DNA from: an uncultured Clostridia bacterium
GTDB lineage: Bacteria > Bacillota > Clostridia > Oscillospirales > CAG-382
Direction of reading: 5' to 3'
NCBI GenBank assembly: GCA_947627335.1
Contig: CANQVQ010000097.1
Location: 1-5,855, forward strand
DNA length: 5,855 bases
The translations under genes and the position numbers were made by a program. Within the stretch, counting starts at the first letter, position 1. Every line of letters starts with the position of its first letter. Of the stretch, positions 1 to 4,593 are shown in pieces. Under the pieces are notes generated by a model. The model saw only the letters and a program-made list of their open reading frames with translations, had not been told where the DNA came from and did no database searches.

Positions 1-49
1 TCCCGAGGTCGTCGTAGGTGTTGATGTCGCCGTTGACGTAGAACAGCTT
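1..49. repeat. Exact 49-bp match to 1573-1621 (edge of the tandem gene duplication)
   Basis: Bases 1-49 are identical to 1573-1621, and the match may continue left beyond the window. A second exact run of 38 bp pairs 305-342 with 1877-1914, at the same offset of 1572. Both runs lie inside the two paralogous binding-protein genes, encode the same residues (the first encodes the KLFYVNGDINTYDDLG segment), and reflect gene duplication rather than a mobile element. Such runs can mislead short-read assembly at this edge. Confidence 0.85.
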
Positions 50-622
50 ATTGTCGATCGAGAGCTGCTTGACCGCGTTCTGATCCCACCAGGAGTTCCC
101 GAGGTGGAGGCTGTCGACGGTGTTGAGGTCGGTCAGAAGCCCGTTCTTCGCCATGTTCGAGAGGAAGCCGGAGCCCTGGAACACGACCTGGTAATCGTAC
201 GTTCCGGTCGTGACCATTTCCCGGACCTTGTTCGCGATGACGTCGTTGGACGGGTCGCCGCCGTCGATGTTTCCGGTGATCTCGCAGTTGTAGCGTTCGG
301 ATACGTCGTCGATGACCGCTTTCTTCTGCACGTCGATCTCGGAAGCGTTCTCCTCCGTGCTGTAGATGATCTCGCCGGTGTAGCCGACGATGGAGTTACC
401 GCCGTAACCCCAGTGCCAGCAGAGGACGTTGATGGTTTCCCCGCCGAGGTCGATGACTTCCGGTTGAATGTCGTTCGGGTTCCCGGTCTGGGAAACGGAC
501 GTCGTTTGGGAAGTGCCGGAATTGCTCTCGGCAGGCGTCTCTTCCTCGCAGGCGCACAGCGGCAGAAGCGCCATCGCGAACACGAGCAGCACCGAGAGCA
601 GACGGGATAGCGAATGTTTCAT
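1..622 (-). CDS. Extracellular solute-binding lipoprotein of an ABC importer, downstream tandem copy (3' end outside window)
   Basis: Reading the minus strand from an ATG at 620-622 gives 207 codons that stay open to the left edge, so only the N-terminal part is seen. It starts MKHSLSRLL, followed by a hydrophobic signal segment and a lipobox LCA|C with the probable lipidated cysteine at residue 25. An acidic, Ser/Thr-rich linker follows, then the N-terminal lobe of a family 1 type (sugar or oligosaccharide) binding protein. It would be lipid-anchored outside the membrane and deliver substrate to an ABC permease. The start is supported by AGGAG at 633-637, 10 bases upstream. By hand alignment it matches the neighbouring binding protein at about 118 of 156 residues after the linker, without gaps, and has a linker 3 residues shorter. 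It lies 63 bp downstream of that gene and is probably co-transcribed with it. The ligand cannot be read from sequence. Confidence 0.9.
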   Translation of the reverse strand, partial: MKHSLSRLLSVLLVFAMALLPLCACEEETPAESNSGTSQTTSVSQTGNPNDIQPEVIDLGGETINVLCWHWGYGGNSIVGYTGEIIYSTEENASEIDVQKKAVIDDVSERYNCEITGNIDGGDPSNDVIANKVREMVTTGTYDYQVVFQGSGFLSNMAKNGLLTDLNTVDSLHLGNSWWDQNAVKQLSIDNKLFYVNGDINTYDDLG

Positions 623-685
623 GAATGTGTTTCTCCTTACCTTTATAACAATTTCTTTCTTGACGTTGTATGTGCCGCGGACGGC
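623..685 (-). other. Short gap between the tandem binding-protein genes
   Basis: This 63-bp spacer holds the ribosome binding site of the downstream gene (AGGAG on the minus strand at 633-637). Just after the upstream stop codon there is a small dyad, GCCG..CGGC at 674-685, with a 4-bp stem. It lacks a proper T-run and is too weak to call a terminator. No convincing promoter is present, which favours co-transcription of the two genes from the promoter at 2261-2289. Confidence 0.5.
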
Positions 686-2203
686 TTACGAAATGGCCCG
701 GATGCTGTCGACGCAATCCTCCATCGCCGCTTCCGCCGCAGGGATCAGGCTTTCAAACCGGGAGGCGTAGTCGGTGTCGAGCGTATAGTACGCGGACATC
801 AGGTTGCCCCAGTTATAGGCGGGACCGAGGTCGAAGGAACGGGTGGAGAACATCAGATCGAGCATCTCGGCGGATTCGTCGTCGCGCACGTCGCGGTACT
901 TCAATTGCTTGTCGTAGAACGCGGGCGTGACGAGCTGCTGCGACTTCATCGCGAGCGCTTCGATGACCACGCCGAGTTCTTCGACGCCCGGCAGGTTGCG
1001 CGGAATGGCGAGATAGGAGGAGTTGTCGGTGGAGACCGTGTGGTAATAGGAATCCTGATCGGCAAAGGTCTTGGGGATCGGCAGGACGCCGATCGCGTCC
1101 TCCATGTCGCGGAAGGCGGCGAGGTTGATCAGCCCGCACATATAGAACAGCTCCCGCCCTTCCTTGAACGCTTTGTTGACCGTCGCTTCCCATGGATTGG
1201 GGTACTGCGTGTACTTCCCGCCGTTGGCGACCATGACCTCGTCCGAGTTGTAGAAGCCGATGATCTTATCGAGCGCCGTGTAGAGCTGTTCCGGGTGTTC
1301 CTTGACCGAAATGTACGGCAGGTCGTCGCCATCCTTGTCGATGACGTGCATTCCGCCGCCGAGCACCTCCACGAACACGTTGTACGTTTCCGTGCCGAAC
1401 GCCCATTGGTCGAACTCGTCGACGGTCCCGTCGCCGTTGAGGTCGCTGGTAACGCCTTGACAGATTTCGATCAGGTGGTCGAGCGTCCAGTCGCCGTCGC
1501 GGGCGGTCTGATAGAAGTCCTCGTCGATGGCGAGGCGCTCCTTGAGCGATTTGTTGAACAGGACGCACCAGGTCCCGAGGTCGTCGTAGGTGTTGATGTC
1601 GCCGTTGACGTAGAACAGCTTGCCGTCGATCGAAAGCTGCTCGACCGCGTTCTGATCCCACCAGGAATTGCTCAGGCAGAGGCTTTCGACGGTATTGAGA
1701 TCGGTTAGATAGCTGTTTTGCGCCATCTTCGAGAGGGTGCTGGATTTGTCGAAGATAATGTCGTAGTCAAACGTGCCGGAAGTGACCATGTTCTGGACCT
1801 TCTGCGACAGGGTGTCGTTCGCCGGGTCGCCGCCGTCGAGGATCCCGGTGATCTCGCAGTTATAGCGTTCGGAGATGTCGTCGATGACCGCTTTCTTCTG
1901 CACGTCGATCTCGGTGGCGTTCTCCTCCGTGCTGTAGATGACTTCGCCGGTGAAGCCGACGATGGAGTCGCCGCCGTATCCCCAGTGCCGGCAGAGGATG
2001 TTGATTTCCCGACCGCCGAGGTCGATAACTTCCGGTCGGACGTCGTTGGGGTTCCCCGTTTGGGAAACGGACGCGGAAACGTCGGACCCGTCGGCCGAAG
2101 GATCGGAAGCGGACCCGGCATCCTCCTCGCAGGCGCAAAGCGGCAGAAGCGCGAGCACGAGCGCGAGCAGCAGCGGAAGCAGGCGGGAAAGCGGATGTTT
2201 CAT
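686..2203 (-). CDS. Extracellular solute-binding lipoprotein of a carbohydrate-type ABC importer
   Basis: This is a complete 505-residue protein, the usual size for this group of binding proteins in gut Clostridia. Residues 1-25 form a lipoprotein signal: MKH, a long Leu/Ala core, and lipobox LCA|C with Cys25 as the likely lipid site. Residues 26-54 are an acidic Ser/Gly linker, and the two-lobed binding domain follows. Recognisable segments include SWWDQNAVEQLSI (about 178-190), YVNGDINTYDDLGTWCVLFN (about 197-216), a calcium-loop-like DLNGDGTVDEFD (254-265), GRELFYMCGLINL in the second lobe, and the C-terminal SAEMLDLMFSTRSFDLG. The start is supported by AGGAG on the minus strand at 2213-2217, 9 bases from the ATG. 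The protein should sit on the outer membrane face and hand sugar or oligosaccharide to a permease that is not in this window. It is the first gene after the promoter at 2261-2289. The family call is firm, but the substrate is unknown. Confidence 0.93.
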   Translation of the reverse strand: MKHPLSRLLPLLLALVLALLPLCACEEDAGSASDPSADGSDVSASVSQTGNPNDVRPEVIDLGGREINILCRHWGYGGDSIVGFTGEVIYSTEENATEIDVQKKAVIDDISERYNCEITGILDGGDPANDTLSQKVQNMVTSGTFDYDIIFDKSSTLSKMAQNSYLTDLNTVESLCLSNSWWDQNAVEQLSIDGKLFYVNGDINTYDDLGTWCVLFNKSLKERLAIDEDFYQTARDGDWTLDHLIEICQGVTSDLNGDGTVDEFDQWAFGTETYNVFVEVLGGGMHVIDKDGDDLPYISVKEHPEQLYTALDKIIGFYNSDEVMVANGGKYTQYPNPWEATVNKAFKEGRELFYMCGLINLAAFRDMEDAIGVLPIPKTFADQDSYYHTVSTDNSSYLAIPRNLPGVEELGVVIEALAMKSQQLVTPAFYDKQLKYRDVRDDESAEMLDLMFSTRSFDLGPAYNWGNLMSAYYTLDTDYASRFESLIPAAEAAMEDCVDSIRAIS

Positions 2204-2260
2204 GGGTCAGTTCTCCTTTTTACGGCGTACATAGGGACGATACCGCATTGTATTGCCAAA

Positions 2261-2289
2261 ATTATAACACATTTTTTCGGATTTGTCAA
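2261..2289 (-). promoter_or_regulatory. Sigma-A promoter for the tandem binding-protein genes (leftward)
   Basis: On the minus strand the -35 is TTGACA (2284-2289) and the -10 is TATAAT (2261-2266), with a 17-bp spacer. Both hexamers match consensus exactly. A TG one base upstream of the -10 makes it an extended -10. Transcription would start near 2254, leaving a leader of about 50 bases before the ATG at 2203. A promoter this close to consensus would be strong unless repressed. Confidence 0.9.
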
Positions 2290-2368
2290 GCAATTCCTGC
2301 AAAACTGTAAAACCGTCCCGAACGGACGGGACAAACCCGGAAAAAGGGATTGACAAACCTGAAAAAGA
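2272..2368. repeat. Three copies of a GACAAA..C.G.AAAAA motif in the divergent control region
   Basis: One copy lies on the minus strand at 2272-2287 (GACAAATCCGAAAAAA), overlapping the leftward -35 and spacer. Two lie on the plus strand, at 2330-2346 (GACAAACCCGGAAAAAG, one base longer) and 2352-2367 (GACAAACCTGAAAAAG). The two plus-strand copies start 22 bp apart, about two helical turns. The 2352 copy overlaps the rightward -35 and spacer. The upstream plus-strand copy has no -10 at the right distance, so it is not a third promoter. The copies may be regulator sites or the remains of a promoter duplication. Confidence 0.5.
2313..2332. promoter_or_regulatory. GC-rich dyad between the divergent promoters, candidate operator
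   Basis: Two overlapping inverted repeats lie in an otherwise AT-rich gap: CCGTCC (2313-2318) with GGACGG (2324-2329), and GTCCCG (2315-2320) with CGGGAC (2327-2332). They fall between the two -35 boxes (2289 and 2350), where a regulator could affect both transcription units. Alternatively this is a weak RNA hairpin without function. No T-run follows, so it is not a terminator. Confidence 0.4.
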
Positions 2369-2378
2369 GGTGTATAAT
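2350..2378 (+). promoter_or_regulatory. Sigma-A promoter for the LCP-like gene (rightward)
   Basis: The -35 is TTGACA (2350-2355) and the -10 is TATAAT (2373-2378), with a 17-bp spacer; both hexamers match consensus. Transcription would start near 2385, giving a leader of about 55 bases before the TTG start at 2439. The first bases of that leader can form a small hairpin, CCGTA (2384-2388) with TACGG (2400-2404). The spacer resembles that of the divergent promoter at 10 of 17 positions. Confidence 0.9.
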
Positions 2379-2426
2379 ACAAACCGTATTATTTCGGCTT
2401 ACGGAACACGTCTCAACGAAAGGAAC

Positions 2427-2432
2427 AGGTGA
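2427..2432 (+). promoter_or_regulatory. Ribosome binding site deciding the TTG start at 2439
   Basis: AGGTGA lies 6 bases before a TTG codon and matches part of the extended anti-Shine-Dalgarno complement. A GTG at 2429 overlaps this site, but it opens a different frame with no plausible protein. A stop codon at 2430-2432 in the TTG frame excludes any earlier start there. Confidence 0.6.
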
Positions 2433-2438
2433 AACCGT

Positions 2439-3440
2439 TTGGCTGCATCATTTCGGAATTTTGTGATCACATTTCTGCTTGCGTCCCTGCTGTTCGGCGG
2501 TCTGGCGTACGCGTACTACGACGATTTGAAGGGAATGCTCCCGATCCCGGGCAGCACGGAAACGTCGGAATCGGACGATCCGGAAACGTCGGACGTCAGC
2601 GGTTCGGCGAGCGGCAACCCGGACGTCGGCGACCCGTCGGGCAACGGCGGGATCGAACTCCCGTCCGGTCCGGACGAGGACCTCGGGGCGATCAACGGGC
2701 TGGTCGTGAAGAAAGGGCGGGACGGAAAAGTGCTTTCCGCCAAGTTCCTGCGCATCGATTCCGCCACCAGAAAGGTCGTGACCTGCGACCTGTCCCTGAC
2801 GGCGTCCCTGTACAACCGGGTCAGTTCGCTGGTCCCGCTCGGGGATTACCTTCGGATCTATCCGATCGAGCAGTCGGCGCAGGCGGTCTGTTCGCTGACG
2901 GGCTTCCCGGCGGACTTCTATCTGGTCATCACGCTGGATTCCATCCAATCGCTCGCGTCGAATCTCGGGGACGTTTCCCTCCAGCTCCGGCAGGCGATCC
3001 GCTACGTCAACCCGATCTACAGCGGCAGGGACTTTTCGGACGGCGAACTGCTTCCGCTGGATTACTATATCGAGATCCGCTCCGGCACCAACCTGTTCGC
3101 CGACGGCATACTTGAACAGATCTTCGGCGACTACGCAAAAGCGTACGCGTCCGCAGGCGGCTCCGATTCCGTGCAGGGACCGTCCCCGGACGACGTGCTG
3201 CTGGAAGTGTACACTTATCTGCTCGGTCTGCTGGGCGGGGACCGCAGGGCGGAAATGCAGGCGGACCGTGAAAAACTGGCGTCCGCGCTTTCCGGATCGG
3301 AAACCAACATGGATTCCGCCTTCCTCGCCGAACACGGCGATCTGCTGTTCCGCTACGGCGACGAAGGGTATACGGAGGTCGTCATCCCGTACACCACCCG
3401 TGACAAGACCCTCCACTCCATCAAGCAGGAGACCGCCTGA
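2439..3440 (+). CDS. Membrane-anchored extracytoplasmic protein with a degenerate LCP-like (LytR-CpsA-Psr) domain
   Basis: This 333-residue protein starts at TTG. Residues 7-27 form one membrane anchor preceded by an arginine, so most of the protein should lie outside the cell. Residues 34-82 are a low-complexity Ser/Asp/Gly/Pro/Glu linker. Residues 86-233 resemble the order of an LCP domain. A strand-turn unit (AKFLRIDSATRKVVTCDL) sits where LCP proteins have their first core strands. LTGFPADFYLVITLDSIQSL (153-172) looks like the LCP 'GIPIDYYV.VDF..F..LVD' segment, followed by NLGDVSLQL. RSGTNLFADGILEQ sits where LCP proteins have their 'PG...LNG..AL' helix. The expected SIPRDT and YVRxR motifs, which carry pyrophosphate-binding arginines, are absent, so transferase activity is doubtful. 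Residues 250-333 are a charged C-terminal region I do not recognise. It is transcribed divergently from the binding-protein genes. The LCP link is inferred from pattern similarity only. Confidence 0.9.
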   Translation: MAASFRNFVITFLLASLLFGGLAYAYYDDLKGMLPIPGSTETSESDDPETSDVSGSASGNPDVGDPSGNGGIELPSGPDEDLGAINGLVVKKGRDGKVLSAKFLRIDSATRKVVTCDLSLTASLYNRVSSLVPLGDYLRIYPIEQSAQAVCSLTGFPADFYLVITLDSIQSLASNLGDVSLQLRQAIRYVNPIYSGRDFSDGELLPLDYYIEIRSGTNLFADGILEQIFGDYAKAYASAGGSDSVQGPSPDDVLLEVYTYLLGLLGGDRRAEMQADREKLASALSGSETNMDSAFLAEHGDLLFRYGDEGYTEVVIPYTTRDKTLHSIKQETA

Positions 3441-3484
3441 AGCGGGAAACTGCGAAAAAAAGACGAAAAAATCGAAAATCCCTA

Positions 3485-3513
3485 TTGAAAAATCCGTTCG
3501 ATTGTGATATAAT
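3485..3513 (+). promoter_or_regulatory. Sigma-A promoter for the ferredoxin gene
   Basis: The -35 is TTGAAA (3485-3490, five of six consensus bases) and the -10 is TATAAT (3508-3513), with a 17-bp spacer. A TG one base before the -10 gives an extended -10. Transcription should begin near 3520, leaving a short leader of about 25 bases that contains the ribosome binding site. A TTG inside the -35 begins an in-frame extension of the ferredoxin, which this promoter rules out as the real start. Confidence 0.87.
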
Positions 3514-3530
3514 AAAGAAAACTACTACAT

Positions 3531-3536
3531 GGAGGT
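3531..3536 (+). promoter_or_regulatory. Ribosome binding site of the ferredoxin gene
   Basis: GGAGGT lies 8 bases upstream of the ATG at 3545. Its position fixes the start at MAYSIDKD rather than at the in-frame TTG at 3485, which lies in the promoter. Confidence 0.85.
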
Positions 3537-3544
3537 ACGGAAAA

Positions 3545-3718
3545 ATGGCATATTCGATCGACAAAGATTCCTGCATCGGCTGCGGCGCCTGCGCTGCGGA
3601 GTGCCCGGTGGACGCGATTTCCTGCGGTGAGGACGGCAAGTACGAGATCGATCCGGACACCTGTCTGGAATGCGGCGCCTGCGCCGGGACTTGTCCTGTC
3701 GGCGCGCCGAAGGAATAA
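3545..3718 (+). CDS. Small 2[4Fe-4S] clostridial-type ferredoxin
   Basis: This complete 57-residue protein has the length and layout of the classic clostridial ferredoxin, a soluble cytoplasmic low-potential electron carrier for enzymes such as pyruvate:ferredoxin oxidoreductase and hydrogenases. Two CxxCxxCxxxCP motifs are intact: Cys10, 13, 16 and 20 before Pro21, and Cys40, 43, 46 and 50 before Pro51. In this fold the first three cysteines of one motif and the last of the other bind each cluster. A ninth cysteine, Cys27 (AISCGED), sits between the motifs and is not part of the standard ligand set. The gene has its own promoter, a strong ribosome binding site and a following terminator, so it is probably a single-gene transcript. 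The specific redox partner cannot be told from the context. Confidence 0.97.
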   Translation: MAYSIDKDSCIGCGACAAECPVDAISCGEDGKYEIDPDTCLECGACAGTCPVGAPKE

Positions 3719-3750
3719 GGCGCCTGCCGTCAGACGTTCTGTGAACGGGG

Positions 3751-3788
3751 ATGCGCTCCATGGTCGGCTTCCACGGAGCGCATTTTCT
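3751..3788 (+). terminator. Rho-independent terminator after the ferredoxin gene
   Basis: ATGCGCTCC (3751-3759) pairs with GGAGCGCAT (3775-3783). After one A-C mismatch, TGG (3761-3763) pairs with CCA (3771-3773), leaving a 7-base loop. The stem is followed by TTTTCT (3783-3788). It lies 32 bases after the ferredoxin stop codon. The T-run is short, so termination may be incomplete and supply transcription to the methyltransferase gene. Confidence 0.83.
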
Positions 3789-3835
3789 GTCAGAACGGTT
3801 TTTCAAGATATTTTTCAGAGAGGACGTCCGTCGGT

Positions 3836-4573
3836 TTGGAAGGCGAAAGGCTGGAAACGGAGATCAACGGCGGTCTGGTGCTGTCGGAATATCGGTCGGG
3901 GATCCGCTTCGGGACGGACGCGCTTTTGCTCGCGTCGTTTGCGAAGGAGCGCGTGAAGCGCGGGCTCTGCGCGGACTTCGGGACGGGCAGCGGGGTGCTG
4001 CCGCTCCTGCTGCTCGCGGGCGGGAGCCGGGCGAAGTTCCTTGCGGTAGAACTGCAGGAGCGCTATGTTTCGCTTGCGCGGGAGAATGTCGAACGCAACG
4101 GGTTTGCCGATTCCGTCGATCTGCTGCACGGGGATCTGCGGGCGTATCGGACGCTGCTTCCCGCCGGGGGCGCGGACAGCGTCGTCTGCAATCCGCCGTA
4201 TCTGCCGGCTGACTGCGGGCGGAAGAATCAGGCGGCGGAAAAGCGCATCGCGTGGCACGAGGACTGCCTGCCGGTGGATGCGCTTGCGGGCGCCGCTTCG
4301 TGGATCCTGCGCCCGGGCGGGATCTTCCTTTGCGTCTATCTGCCGTCCCGCCTGACGTCGCTGCTCTGCGCGCTGCGGGAAAACCGGCTGGAGCCGAAGC
4401 GGCTGCGCTGGGTGGTCCCGTCGCCGGGCGAGGCGCCTTCTTTGCTGCTTCTGGAAGCGAAAAAGGACGCCCGTGAGGGGATGCGGGTGCTTCCGTCGCT
4501 CTACCTGTACCGGGACGGGACGCATACGGAAAAGAGCGCGGAATCGGAAAGGATCTCCGGGGAGAAAGGATAA
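3836..4573 (+). CDS. yfiC: tRNA1(Val) (adenine(37)-N6)-methyltransferase family protein (YfiC/YabB, COG4123)
   Basis: This complete 245-residue Rossmann-fold methyltransferase has the usual family length. The N-terminal ERLETEINGGLVLSE...GIRFGTDALLLASFA matches the family opening ('ERLD...Q....F.FG.DAVLLA.FA'). Motif I is DFGTGSG (47-53) for S-adenosylmethionine, an acidic Glu72 (AVELQ) would contact the ribose, and NPPY (119-122) is the catalytic motif of N6-adenine methyltransferases. In E. coli the family member (YfiC, also called TrmN or TrmN6) methylates A37 of tRNA1(Val); the exact tRNA target here is inferred. The start is TTG, preceded by AGAGGA (3819-3824) 11 bases upstream, and no ATG lies in frame upstream. 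The stop is 20 bp before the protease gene, suggesting an operon. In many Firmicutes the family neighbour is rsmI, so the protease is a less usual partner. Confidence 0.93.
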   Translation: MEGERLETEINGGLVLSEYRSGIRFGTDALLLASFAKERVKRGLCADFGTGSGVLPLLLLAGGSRAKFLAVELQERYVSLARENVERNGFADSVDLLHGDLRAYRTLLPAGGADSVVCNPPYLPADCGRKNQAAEKRIAWHEDCLPVDALAGAASWILRPGGIFLCVYLPSRLTSLLCALRENRLEPKRLRWVVPSPGEAPSLLLLEAKKDAREGMRVLPSLYLYRDGTHTEKSAESERISGEKG

Positions 4574-4593
4574 AGGAGAGGGGGAAAACGGAT

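Larger units (their letters stand above)
3441..3544 (+). other. AT-rich spacer between the LCP-like gene and the ferredoxin
   Basis: This gap contains A-runs and the ferredoxin promoter and ribosome binding site. I see no hairpin terminator after the LCP-like stop codon, so some readthrough into the ferredoxin gene is possible. Confidence 0.6.

Noticed and set aside
642..647. Extended -10-like TG.TATAAA on the minus strand in the 63-bp gap between the binding-protein genes
   Set aside because: No -35 lies at a suitable distance, and transcription would begin within the ribosome binding site (633-637), so it could not make a useful message for the downstream gene.
614..1708. Long open frame of 364 codons on the plus strand, antisense to the complete binding protein
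   Set aside because: It is a mirror of the real gene in GC-rich DNA: low-complexity Val/Arg/Asp-rich translation, no recognisable domain, and it spans the gap between two well-supported minus-strand genes.
1..2203. Direct repeats of 49 and 38 bp as signs of a mobile element
   Set aside because: They lie in register inside two paralogous genes with matching reading frames. No inverted ends or transposase are present.
2557..2593. CGGAAACGTCGGA present twice in the linker of the LCP-like gene and again near 2074 in the binding-protein linker
   Set aside because: The copies encode low-complexity linkers (ETS.SD type on one strand, SDVS type on the other) and are best explained by shared base composition and short codon repeats, not by a shared element.
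2429..3115. GTG-started frame of 228 codons overlapping the LCP-like gene
   Set aside because: Its translation is Arg/Gly/Pro-rich without structure, and its start lies inside the ribosome binding site of the TTG-started gene.
2448..3416. Minus-strand open frame of 322 codons opposite the LCP-like gene
   Set aside because: The plus-strand frame has a membrane anchor, ribosome binding site and strong promoter. The antisense frame has none of these and an Arg/Val/Gln-rich composition.
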